Part shown: positions 25,812-34,714 of the stretch, one piece after another | Numbering within the stretch: position 1 is the first letter of the stretch | Layout of the letters: every line of letters begins with the position of its first letter | Origin: Oscillospiraceae bacterium | Lineage (GTDB): Bacteria > Bacillota > Clostridia > Oscillospirales > Ruminococcaceae | Direction: 5' to 3' | Length of the DNA stretch: 64,000 bases | Assembly (NCBI GenBank): GCA_021199795.1 | Contig: JAJQHJ010000024.1 | Coordinates: 1 to 64,000, forward strand | The notes under the pieces: generated by a model | Told to the model about the DNA's origin: nothing | Databases searched by the model: none | Seen by the model: only the letters and a program-made list of their open reading frames with translations | Program-made: the position numbers and the translations under genes

Positions 25812-27011
25812 TTGAGGGTAGTCGAAATAAATGGTGGGGTGTTCGGCAGCACCGGGAAGATTATGTTCAGTATTGCGAAAGCTGCGAGAGAATCAGGCAT
25901 GGAAGTAATGTGCGCGTCACCGATTACTTCGACAAATCGAAATCAGGATCCAGAAGAGGAATACTATAAAATTGGATCGTATAATGGGAGAAGACTAAGC
26001 GTTCTTTTAGGTACCGTAACGGGATACAATGGCTGTTTCTCCTATATAGCGACAAAGAAGCTTCTAAAAGAAATTGCAAAATTTCATCCTGATATAATAC
26101 ATTTGCATAACCTACATAATTGCTATATTAACCTTCCAATGCTCTTTAAATTCATAAAAAAGAACCATATTAGGACTATTTGGACATTGCACGATTGTTG
26201 GGCATTCACGGGGAACTGTCCACATTTCACCTTAGCTAAATGTGATAAATGGCAGAAAGGCTGTTATAAATGTCCTCAATATAAAAAATACCCAGCCTCG
26301 ATATTTGATAATTCAACAAAAATGTGGAAGCTTAAGAAGAAATGGTTTACGGGTGTTGAGAATATGACTATTGTTACACCATCTCAGTGGCTTGCAAACC
26401 TGGTAAAAAAATCGATTCTTAAAGAGTATCCAGTTGAAATAATTAATAATGGAATAGACTTAAATATATTCAAGCCAACGCAAAGTGATATTAGAAGGCA
26501 ATTAGGCATAAAGCCAAATAAATATCTGGTATTGGGAGTAGCATTTGGCTGGAATTATAAAAAGGGTTTAGATGTATTTTGCTCCCTTCCTAAAATGCTT
26601 GGTGATAATTACCAGGTAGTACTTGTCGGGACTGATGAAGATGTTGATTTAAAACTACCTTCTAATATCATATCCATTCATCGAACAGAAAGTCCATTAA
26701 AGCTTGCCGAATTATATAGTGCCGCTGATGTCATGGTGAATCCGAGTAGAGAAGATACTTTTGGCATGGTTAACATTGAAAGTATTTCTTGTGGTACTCC
26801 TGTGGTTATGTTTAGTACAGGTGGCTGTCCGGAATGTATTGATTCTAAAAGTGGAGTAGTAGTTCCACAAGATGATATAGAAAAAATGGTCTATTGGATT
26901 AAAAGAATATGTGAGAAAAAGGAGTTACTTGAGAAAGATTGCGTTTATAGAGCGACGTCTTTTTCTAACAGAGTAAAGAGTTTGGAGTATCTTGAATTAT
27001 ATAAAGGATAA
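25812..27011 (+). CDS. Family 4 glycosyltransferase
   Basis: The 399-aa GT-B enzyme starts VVEINGGVFGSTGKIMFSIAK, has TIWTLHDCWAFTGNCPHF, and in the C-terminal half VAFGWNYKKGLDVF, PSREDTFGMVNIES and GTPVVMFSTGG, the GT4 nucleotide-sugar site. TTG 25812 with GGAGG upstream is preferred over an ATG at 25755 that lies in the acyltransferase remnant. The segment around 26537-26640 is repeated with high similarity at about 27030-27130 in the next, broken gene. Confidence 0.88.
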   Translation: MRVVEINGGVFGSTGKIMFSIAKAARESGMEVMCASPITSTNRNQDPEEEYYKIGSYNGRRLSVLLGTVTGYNGCFSYIATKKLLKEIAKFHPDIIHLHNLHNCYINLPMLFKFIKKNHIRTIWTLHDCWAFTGNCPHFTLAKCDKWQKGCYKCPQYKKYPASIFDNSTKMWKLKKKWFTGVENMTIVTPSQWLANLVKKSILKEYPVEIINNGIDLNIFKPTQSDIRRQLGIKPNKYLVLGVAFGWNYKKGLDVFCSLPKMLGDNYQVVLVGTDEDVDLKLPSNIISIHRTESPLKLAELYSAADVMVNPSREDTFGMVNIESISCGTPVVMFSTGGCPECIDSKSGVVVPQDDIEKMVYWIKRICEKKELLEKDCVYRATSFSNRVKSLEYLELYKG

Positions 27012-27509
27012 TGTTTGTGGCTTTAGGTGTAGCATTTGGCTGGAATTATAAAAAGGGGTTAGGTGTGTTTTGTGCCCTTCCTAAGATGCTTGGCGATGAT
27101 TACCAGGTAGTATTGGTCGGGACAGATGAAAAAGTGGAATCGGAACTTCCTAATGATGTTATTTCGATTCACAGTACTCAAAACATGGAACAGTTAGCGG
27201 AACTTTATTCCACTGCAGACGTGTTTGTAAATCCTACTAGAGAGGACAATTATCCAACGGTGAATATGGAAGCCTTAGCTTGTGGAACCCCTGTGATTAC
27301 ATTTAATACGGGAGGATGTTCTGAAATTATAGACGATAGTAACGGAATAGTAATGCAACAGGATGATTTGGATGCTTTGATTGATGGAATTGTGACTATT
27401 TGTGAAAAAAATGGAAGGGCAGATTCCCTTAAAAAGAGATATAATTTATGATTATTCTGCCGAAAGTAAATTCGCCAGATATGTAGAGCTGTATGAATCC
27501 ACGCTTTGA
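27011..27509 (+). pseudogene. C-terminal half of a second GT4 gene, frameshifted
   Basis: It opens at ATG 27011 (overlapping the previous TAA) directly in a GT4 C-terminal domain (VAFGWNYKKGLGVF, PTREDNYPTVNMEA, GTPVITFNTGG), so the N-terminal half is missing. The frame stops at 27451. Deleting one base near the A7 run at 27405-27411 restores the normal end (DYSAESKFARYVELYESTL) to 27509. It is best read as a deletion between two tandem GT4 paralogues. Confidence 0.85.
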
Positions 27510-27562
27510 AGTAGTAATCAACCAGAAATACAGAGAACTTGGAACAAGAGGGGAACTGGAAA

Positions 27563-28762
27563 ATGGATACATTATCACAGATACGATCAGACAAAATAAT
27601 CATTGTCCTTTTGCTTCTTGCATCAATGAATTTCATGTTACTTGGGTCATATTTGGTAGTTGCTACTTTTCTCTTGATGGTGATGATTTACGGATGCATG
27701 GATGTTGATGCCACGGCTTGGCTTTTAGTTGCATTTGCATTTGCCTATGTGCTGTTTACAATGTTTCAATCAGAAAGTTCTTTTTCTTCTTTGCTGCGAA
27801 TAGCGATTTACCCTATTGCTTATATTATTGGCCTTACACTATCTAACGGAATGGAAATGAGAGGACGTTGTAGACTCATAGTTTATATTTCGTTGGCTAT
27901 GGCTTCTCATAGTATCCTTTCTTTTGTATATAATTTTAGCCAAGGTGGATTGGCGACTTTTTCTGATGGCAGGTCTGTGGATGTTTGGTCTGGCACCTTA
28001 TCTACAGCAACTGGACAAGCGTCATATTATTACTGTATTGTAGCAATACTACCATTTATACTTTATGGAGCACATAAAAGCTACCTGAAAGTACTAGGTG
28101 TATTAGTATATACTGTGTGCTTGTTCCATGATATTCTCTTAGATGGACGTTCTTTTTTAGTCCTTTCTTTAATTAGCGTTGTTGCAGGCACTATAATTTT
28201 TATTGTGAATTCAGATGAAAAAAGAAACATATGGAAGCTTTTGTTTGCAATTCTAGTGGCTACAGTCATAACAGTAATATGTTTTCAGAATAATATAGGT
28301 GGAATCAGGGATGTTTATGAATCCAGTTATTTTTACCATAGATTTTTTTCGGAAACAGCAAGTGATATAACAGAGACTTCTAGATGGATGCGGAAATTGA
28401 CATACATAAGAAACATGTTCAACTATCCTTTTGGCGGTAATCATATAAGGAATGATTTAGGCGTTGGGTATTCACACGAATTGTGGCTAGATACATTTGA
28501 TGATGCTGGATGGACTCCTTATATTCTCTGTTGGGCTTTTACGATAGCATCAATAAGAAAATTTTGGCGTATTATAGTCGATAAGAGGATAAATGTAGAT
28601 TATAAGGTTCTAATTGGGTCGTTTATGGTTACAATGAACGCGGCATTCTTTATAGAGCCGATTCTATCAGGCTGTCCGATGACATTCATGGTATATTGTC
28701 TTGCATCTGGTTTAATGAGTGATTATAGCTTAGTGAGTAATACGGATATTTATTTGGAGTAG
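27563..28762 (+). CDS. Probable EPS repeat-unit polymerase (Wzy/EpsG-like)
   Basis: The 399-aa protein consists mainly of hydrophobic helices, about ten to twelve membrane segments, with a hydrophilic loop (SSYFYHRFFSETASDITETSRW) before a conserved-looking late block. This layout, and being the only such protein in the cluster, suggests the polymerase joining lipid-linked repeat units. Wzy proteins are too variable to assign by motif. ATG 27563 follows GAGGGG. Confidence 0.65.
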   Translation: MDTLSQIRSDKIIIVLLLLASMNFMLLGSYLVVATFLLMVMIYGCMDVDATAWLLVAFAFAYVLFTMFQSESSFSSLLRIAIYPIAYIIGLTLSNGMEMRGRCRLIVYISLAMASHSILSFVYNFSQGGLATFSDGRSVDVWSGTLSTATGQASYYYCIVAILPFILYGAHKSYLKVLGVLVYTVCLFHDILLDGRSFLVLSLISVVAGTIIFIVNSDEKRNIWKLLFAILVATVITVICFQNNIGGIRDVYESSYFYHRFFSETASDITETSRWMRKLTYIRNMFNYPFGGNHIRNDLGVGYSHELWLDTFDDAGWTPYILCWAFTIASIRKFWRIIVDKRINVDYKVLIGSFMVTMNAAFFIEPILSGCPMTFMVYCLASGLMSDYSLVSNTDIYLE

Positions 28763-28767
28763 AGAAC

Positions 28768-29925
28768 ATGACTGTAGTGCTTTTATCCAATTTTCTAAAC
28801 CATCATCAATTGCCTCTCTGTAAGGCGTTCTTGAGTACAGAAGGTGTAGACTTTACCTTTATCGCTACTGAAAATATTCCTCAAGAACGGTTAGATTTAG
28901 GCTATGATGATATGAATCATACATATAAATTTGTTTTGTGTACATACGACTGTGATGAAAATGAGCGCAAAGCGCTCGAACTATGTAACAACTGTGATGT
29001 ATTGATAACCGGGTCTGCACCGGATTACTATTTTAGGAAAAGGGTAAGGGACAAAAAGCTAACTTTTAAATACGGGGAACGCTTTTTTAGGACACCGTTT
29101 TCATATAAGAATGTCCTCCAAAGGACAGGCTCAATGTTAAAGCATTTGATTCCATATCAGAATGAAAATTACTATCTATTGTGTGCAAGTGCTTTTATGC
29201 CCGCTGATTGTAAAAAATACAACTTGTTCCCTGATAGAATTTATAAATGGGCTTACTTTACGGAGGTAATTGAATATAATGATTTCCAGAGTCTTATGGG
29301 CAATAAGAAAACAGCCTCCATCCTATGGGCTGGGAGGCTCATAGGATTGAAGCATCCTGATGCTTCAATCCTAGTAGCAGAAAGACTAAGGGAAAATAAT
29401 ATTCCTTTTGAACTGAATATTATAGGCAGTGGTGAGTTAGAAGATACGCTTAAAGAAATGATTAAGGATAAAGGCTTGCAGGATTGCGTTCATATGCTTG
29501 GCTCTATGTCTGCAAGAGATGTAAGAAGATATATGGAGGCATCTCAGATATTTTTATTTACGTCCGACATGAACGAAGGATGGGGAGCTGTACTGAATGA
29601 ATCTATGAATAGTGGATGTGCTGTCGTTGCCAGTGATGCGATTGGTTCAGTGCCATTCCTTATTCGGGATAAAAAGAACGGCTTGGTATATGAGAGCGGA
29701 AATGTGGATGAATTGTATGAAGCTACACACCTATTATTAACAAATTCATCATATAGAACAAATCTTTCATATGCAGCTTATAATACAATGCTTGACACAT
29801 GGAATGCTGATGTTGCAGTAGATAGATTTTTAAATCTTGTAAAAGCTATAAAAAATAATGAGACTTGTAATATTTATGATACAGGGCCCTGTAGCAAAGC
29901 TAGAGTTATAGAAATAAAAGGTTAA
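28768..29925 (+). CDS. Family 4 glycosyltransferase
   Basis: The 385-aa GT-B protein starts VVLLSNFLNHHQLPLCKAF and has LWAGRLIGLKHPDASI, LNIIGSGELEDTLKEMI and SDMNEGWGAVLNESMNSGCAVVAS, the donor-binding half of GT4 enzymes with the E-x7-E pattern. Donor sugar unknown. It lies 5 bp after the polymerase gene. Confidence 0.9.
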   Translation: MTVVLLSNFLNHHQLPLCKAFLSTEGVDFTFIATENIPQERLDLGYDDMNHTYKFVLCTYDCDENERKALELCNNCDVLITGSAPDYYFRKRVRDKKLTFKYGERFFRTPFSYKNVLQRTGSMLKHLIPYQNENYYLLCASAFMPADCKKYNLFPDRIYKWAYFTEVIEYNDFQSLMGNKKTASILWAGRLIGLKHPDASILVAERLRENNIPFELNIIGSGELEDTLKEMIKDKGLQDCVHMLGSMSARDVRRYMEASQIFLFTSDMNEGWGAVLNESMNSGCAVVASDAIGSVPFLIRDKKNGLVYESGNVDELYEATHLLLTNSSYRTNLSYAAYNTMLDTWNADVAVDRFLNLVKAIKNNETCNIYDTGPCSKARVIEIKG

Positions 29926-29949
29926 CATTAGCCTGAGGAGGTACATAGT

Positions 29950-30744
29950 TTGAGTAATTATCAAGTTGGCGGATATGACTTAGAAGATATTCAGCATGTG
30001 ATGCTTGTCATGATGAAAGACATAGACCGCGTATGTCAAGAAAACAGTATTCGATATATTTTGGATGGTGGTACAATGCTTGGAGCGGTACGGCATAAGA
30101 ATTTTATTCCGTGGGATGATGACTTAGATATTGCGATGCCCAGAGACGATTATGACAAATTTATATCTATAGCAAATACAGAACTGGCACCTGAATATAA
30201 ATTCGAATGTATGGAGAACACACAAGAATACCCATATAATTTCGGAAAGGTTCGTGCGGTAAATACTCTTTATGTTGAGGAGTTTACAGAACGTCTAAAT
30301 ATTAATCACGGTATATATATAGATGTCTTTCCAATGGATTATGTTGACGTTAATAATCAGAATAAACTGGCATTTGTTCAGAGAAATATAGGTCATTTAA
30401 CACAGTTAAAATATGCAAAACTGCACTTACGCAACAAAATAAAATATATGCCGTTTATGATACTCCCACTGAATGCGTATAATAGAATGTTGCGGAGACT
30501 AATGACTTATTCTTTAAAAAAGAAAACCATATATGTTCAGAAGCTATGTCATTTTGGTAAGAATAAACCTCCAATTAGTATTGATATGTTTGATAATACG
30601 ATAAGAATGCCATTTGGTGAGCATGAATTCCCTGTTCCGCAGCAATATGATTCTTTTTTAACAGATAGGTATGGAGATTATATGCAACTTCCTCCAGTAG
30701 AAAGTCAGCAACCTTGCCATGTAATTAAGAAAGTAGAAATATGA
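29950..30744 (+). CDS. licD: LicD family phosphotransferase
   Basis: The 264-aa protein shows the LicD signature (RYILDGGTMLGAVRHKNFIPWDDDLDIAMPRDDY) of nucleotidyltransferase-fold enzymes that move phosphocholine, phosphoribitol or related groups from CDP-activated donors to polysaccharides. Two CDP-glycerol-forming TagD genes follow directly, so transfer of glycerol phosphate is the likely job here (inference). The start is TTG 29950 with a strong GAGGAGG site. It overlaps the next gene by 4 bp. Confidence 0.92.
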   Translation: MSNYQVGGYDLEDIQHVMLVMMKDIDRVCQENSIRYILDGGTMLGAVRHKNFIPWDDDLDIAMPRDDYDKFISIANTELAPEYKFECMENTQEYPYNFGKVRAVNTLYVEEFTERLNINHGIYIDVFPMDYVDVNNQNKLAFVQRNIGHLTQLKYAKLHLRNKIKYMPFMILPLNAYNRMLRRLMTYSLKKKTIYVQKLCHFGKNKPPISIDMFDNTIRMPFGEHEFPVPQQYDSFLTDRYGDYMQLPPVESQQPCHVIKKVEI

Positions 30745-31190
30745 AAGAATATAGAATAGGATATACAACGGGTGTTTATGATATGTTTCATATTGGACAC
30801 CTGAATATTATCAGAAGAGCAAGGGAACAGTGTGATTATCTTATTGTAGGTGTCAGCACAGATGATTTGGTACTGAAAGAGAAGAATAGAAAGCCAGTAA
30901 TCCCATTTGAGGAAAGGGCCGCTATTGTCGGTGCATTGAAATATGTTGACATGGTTGTTCCACAGGCTGATAAAAATAAGCTTGCCGCATGGGAAAAATA
31001 TCATTTTGACAAGATGTTTGTTGGATCTGACTGGGAAGGAACTCCACAGTGGATAAAGTTTGAGGAACAATTTAAACCTTTAGGAGTCGAGATTGTGTAC
31101 ATTCCGCATACTGATGGGATATCAAGCACAAGTTTGACATCGGTTATAAAAGATATTCTGGATGAACATCCTGAATGTGGGGGGGGGTAA
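30741..31190 (+). CDS. tagD: Glycerol-3-phosphate cytidylyltransferase, first copy, ending in a G9 run
   Basis: The 149-aa enzyme has the cytidylyltransferase motifs GVYDMFHIGHLNII (HxGH) and GISSTSL (late ISSTS-type motif); it makes CDP-glycerol from CTP and glycerol 3-phosphate. The last codons are nine G (31179-31187) read as Gly-Gly-Gly before TAA. One more G would extend it by about 22 residues and end it at TGA overlapping the next ATG, giving translational coupling. Relation to choline or ribitol cytidylyltransferases cannot be excluded. Confidence 0.88.
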   Translation: MKEYRIGYTTGVYDMFHIGHLNIIRRAREQCDYLIVGVSTDDLVLKEKNRKPVIPFEERAAIVGALKYVDMVVPQADKNKLAAWEKYHFDKMFVGSDWEGTPQWIKFEEQFKPLGVEIVYIPHTDGISSTSLTSVIKDILDEHPECGGG

Positions 31191-31245
31191 CAGGTAAATT
31201 CCTGTTATCTTATTGTGCTACTGACCTTGATTGGAGGTTAGCGGC

Positions 31246-31677
31246 ATGAAGAAATATAAAGTTGGTTATACCACAGGTGTTTTTGACATGTTCCATGTCG
31301 GTCATCTCAACATTTTGAGAAGAGCCAAAGAGCAATGTGAGTATTTGATTGTAGGGGTAAGCACTGATGAAGTTGTACAGGCTTACAAGAATAAGCATCC
31401 AATCGTGTGTTATGAAGATCGCGTTGCAATCGTAGAAGCAATCAAATATGTTGATCAGGTTGTTCCTCAGACAAGTATGGATAAGATGAAAGCTTGGGAA
31501 GAATATCATTTTGATGTTCTCTTTCATGGCTCTGATTGGCAGAATAGTGACATGTACAACAAGATCATTGATGAGTTCAACGAAGTCGGAGTTGACGTTG
31601 TTTTTCTTCCTCATACGTCAGGGGTGTCTTCTACATTACTATCAGATGTACTCCATAAACTAGAGGAGGATGTTTAA
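31246..31677 (+). CDS. tagD: Glycerol-3-phosphate cytidylyltransferase, second copy
   Basis: The 143-aa protein is a close paralogue of the gene just upstream (GVFDMFHVGHLNIL, EQCEYLIVGVSTDEVV, GVSSTLL). ATG 31246 follows GGAGG at 31233-31237. Two different cytidylyltransferases in a row may make two CDP-polyols or reflect duplication followed by specialisation. Confidence 0.88.
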   Translation: MKKYKVGYTTGVFDMFHVGHLNILRRAKEQCEYLIVGVSTDEVVQAYKNKHPIVCYEDRVAIVEAIKYVDQVVPQTSMDKMKAWEEYHFDVLFHGSDWQNSDMYNKIIDEFNEVGVDVVFLPHTSGVSSTLLSDVLHKLEEDV

Positions 31678-31679
31678 CA

Positions 31680-31745
31680 TGTTGGCGGAAAAAGATTACT
31701 GTTGTGGTTGCCATGCGTGTGAAGAAACACATACATTGTTTTGAA
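31680..31745 (+). pseudogene. 21-codon remnant of a ferredoxin-type polysaccharide gene
   Basis: Directly after the second tagD an ATG opens MLAEKDYCCGCHACEE and then stops. Cys-Cys-Gly-Cys-His-Ala-Cys resembles the first 4Fe-4S cluster of FrhB-like EPS proteins such as the one at 21931. The rest is gone; the following 70 bp hold nothing recognisable. Confidence 0.5.
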
Positions 31746-31816
31746 CTACGATTTGATGGTGGATGTGGTATTTATTCTACATATCGTTGAATCTACGTTA
31801 TCAGCTGTAAGAGGAG

Positions 31817-33352
31817 TTGAACAATAAGCTCATGAGCAAAAGAAACGCGGGAATGATACTTGGATACGTCTTGATTGTTGTAGAAGTTGTAGTTGGAATG
31901 TTGTTTACACCTACTCTACTCAATTGTTTGGGAAGTGATGAGTACGGATTGTATAAGTTGCTTGTTTCATGGACTTCAATTATATCTGTACTTGACTTGG
32001 GACTAGGTGGGACGATTACAAGATATGTAATCAAATATAAAACTGATTGTGATGCTGAGGGAGAATCTAATTTCCTCGGTATGGCGTTTAGAATATACGG
32101 AATTATAGCCTGCGCAATATTGATTATTGGAGGGATAGCAGGCTTTATACTTCCAAGTATTTCGTCTGGAATCGCTTTAGAATATAGACACGAAGCGCAA
32201 ATTGCTTTTTCGATTTTGGTTGTAAAAACAGCGGCACTTATACTCAATCATGCATATACAGGATGGTTTACTGCTTATGAATTGTTTACAGTTAACCGAT
32301 TGCTTTCCATAGGAAATATTGCACTGCGTCTAGTACTAGTCTCCGTTATGTTACCCCTTGTCCCGTCAGTGTATACAGTTGTTTGCGTCGATGCGGGGCT
32401 TACAATTATTCAATTAATCTTGAATAGTGTGCTTAGCAGAAAAATGATGGCTATTAGACCCTCCGTAAAAAAATGGGACTGGACTTTGGCTAAAGAAATT
32501 TTGGGATATACACTCTCTCTATTTTTAATGACAGTTATAAATCAATTCAATAGTAATGTTGACAATGTCGTTCTTGGCATATTTTCTACTACCACTATGG
32601 TGGGCTTGTATTCATGCTCCATGCAAATTTACACCATGTATTCGTCGTTATCGACTGCAGTACAAGAAGTTTATTTACCAAGTATTAGTGAGAAAGTTTT
32701 TAAAGGAGAAAGTGATGATGCAATTACCTTGAGCCTTGTTGAACCAAGCCGGATACAAGTGTCTGTATTACTCTTGGCTTTATCTGGGTATATTCTTTTT
32801 GGAAAACATTTTTTCAACATCTGGATTGGAAACAGCTATTCGGATGAAGAGATAAATTTGTGCTATTTGGTTGGACTATTAGTGATGGCATCGGCAACTG
32901 TGCAACTTTTTCAAAACACTACTACTTGCGTATTGAAGGCAAAAAATATGATGCGTGGGCGCGTAATGATAATAGGTATATCTACCGTTGTAAATTTTAT
33001 ATTAACAGTTTTTTTAACTCAGAAATATGGGATGGTTGGTGCAGCAATTGGAACTGCAGTTTCAATGGTTGGGGGATATACTATTGCTGTTAATATTTAT
33101 TATAAGATTAGAATCGGAATCAACACAGGGCTATATTTTAGAGAAACGTTAAGAGGATTGTGGTTGGCTGTTCTCATTGCTTTTACTTTAGGAATTCTCA
33201 CCAACGTAGTATTTGAATCTGAAAGCTTAATTATCTATATAATCAAGGCTATTATATATATAGTTCTGTATGCTGGGCTTTTATATTTAATCGGATTCAC
33301 TAAATCAGAAAAAAACAGGATTAAGGAAAAGCTGAGTTCTGTTTGTAAATAA
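31817..33352 (+). CDS. Wzx-type polysaccharide repeat-unit flippase
   Basis: The 511-aa protein has the MATE/MVF-like layout of about 14 membrane helices with the typical first helix and loop (VGMLFTPTLLNCLGSDEYGLYKLLVSW) and LGLGGTITRYV. It should move lipid-linked repeat units outward. The start is uncertain: TTG 31817 is too close to GAGGAG and ATG 31832 is rather far from it. Either way the first helix is complete. Confidence 0.88.
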   Translation: MNNKLMSKRNAGMILGYVLIVVEVVVGMLFTPTLLNCLGSDEYGLYKLLVSWTSIISVLDLGLGGTITRYVIKYKTDCDAEGESNFLGMAFRIYGIIACAILIIGGIAGFILPSISSGIALEYRHEAQIAFSILVVKTAALILNHAYTGWFTAYELFTVNRLLSIGNIALRLVLVSVMLPLVPSVYTVVCVDAGLTIIQLILNSVLSRKMMAIRPSVKKWDWTLAKEILGYTLSLFLMTVINQFNSNVDNVVLGIFSTTTMVGLYSCSMQIYTMYSSLSTAVQEVYLPSISEKVFKGESDDAITLSLVEPSRIQVSVLLLALSGYILFGKHFFNIWIGNSYSDEEINLCYLVGLLVMASATVQLFQNTTTCVLKAKNMMRGRVMIIGISTVVNFILTVFLTQKYGMVGAAIGTAVSMVGGYTIAVNIYYKIRIGINTGLYFRETLRGLWLAVLIAFTLGILTNVVFESESLIIYIIKAIIYIVLYAGLLYLIGFTKSEKNRIKEKLSSVCK

Positions 33353-33377
33353 AAAAAGAGAGCAAAGGAGTCCGTAA

Positions 33378-34318
33378 ATGTCGGTTCAAAAAGACGTAAA
33401 AATTGCCTATATTATACTTTGTCATGATGATCCAGCAATAGTTTCTCGAATTGCACATGCTTTGGAATATGGTGAGGACAGAGTGTTTGCGCATGTAGAT
33501 AAGAAAAGCGATTTTACTCCGTTCAGAGACTTACTGTATGATAATAGAAATGTTGTAATTGCGAATAAGCGAATAGAAACTTTCTGGGGGTATAGCTCAA
33601 TTGTAGCTACTATGGAAACTATTAGACAAGCTTTTGAATATGATAAAATTATGATAGAATTGTTTTGCTGCAAGGAAAAGATTACCCATTGGTTTCTCCG
33701 AGACATATCCATGACTTTTTTAAATCTCACAGTGACGAAGAGTTCTGTAGAGCAAAAGATATAACTGTATCTGATAATCCAAAGGATTACATGAGATGTT
33801 GTGGGTATTGGTACCAGGATGCTTTGCCAACTATTAAGACAAAAATCATCCGTAAAGCCTTATCATTCTTCAATGCAAAATGTCATGTAAAGTATGGGTC
33901 AGGGATTTTCAATAATGACGCAGATAGATGGCATATATACAAGGGGGTGACCCAGTTTTCTTTGACGTATGATTGTGCAAAATACTGTTTAGGTGCTTAT
34001 GATAGCAATAAAAGATATAACAACTACGTGAGCCATCGATTCCCGCCCGACGAAATATATTTCCATACAATTATTTATAACTCAAACTTTAAAAATAAGG
34101 TCAGCGCATATAGTTTGAAATTCAGAAATAACGCGGAATGGCGAGATGATAATTTAAATCTTACATATTTTGAATATCCGACTACTGTAACAATTTTTGA
34201 GAAGAATAGTGATTATGACTGGCTTAAGGAGACAGGGGCATTGTTTGTTAGGAAAGTTACTTCGAGAGAAAGTAGTAAACTGTTGGATCGCATTGATGAG
34301 GAAATGTTATACTCGTAA
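33378..34318 (+). pseudogene. Family 14-like (beta-1,6-GlcNAc) glycosyltransferase, frameshifted
   Basis: The first frame gives KIAYIILCHDDPAIVSRIAHAL and VFAHVDKKSD, the branching-enzyme start, then ends at 33764. From about 33665 another frame supplies LLQGKDYPLVSPRHIHDFF and GSGIFNNDADRWH through to 34318. One added base near TTTT at 33662-33665 fuses them into about 310 aa. The gene seems complete apart from this shift. Confidence 0.85.
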
Positions 34319-34364
34319 TTTTTAGAGGGCAGTAATATATGTATCAGTATAAAGAGGATTTTGC

Positions 34365-34693
34365 ATGAGTAATTTATTTGGCAAAACTATACTAATCACC
34401 GGCTCATCCGGCTTCATCGGCGCAAGCCTCGCACGACGCCTGCTTGACGAAGTGTCCGGCGTGAAAGTCATTGGCATCGACAACATGAACGATTATTATG
34501 ACGTATCAATCAAACGGTCATTATTTACGAACCGACTCTTGAAAATGGTAGCACGTTCTTCGGAAGTGTGGTAGTGAATGATTTGCAAAGCTTCAAAGAG
34601 CAGTCGCGTGCGATTATTGCGAATAGGTATGATAGATGCCTGGATGATGTGAAGGAGAAAGTATATACTCGTGACCTTTATGGCTGCGATTGA
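34365..34693 (+). pseudogene. Chimeric scar: sugar epimerase N-terminus joined to UDP-glucose dehydrogenase C-terminus
   Basis: Residues 1-50 match an NAD-dependent epimerase of the UDP-glucuronate type ([35 protein letters not shown]). From 34517 in another frame the sequence is the conserved end of UDP-glucose 6-dehydrogenase ([14 protein letters not shown] and the block ending [10 protein letters not shown]). The two genes are often neighbours; a deletion of roughly 2 kb would give this product. UDP-glucuronate/galacturonate supply has been lost here. Confidence 0.85.
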
Positions 34694-34714
34694 AAATATG
34701 GGAGAATTAATACA

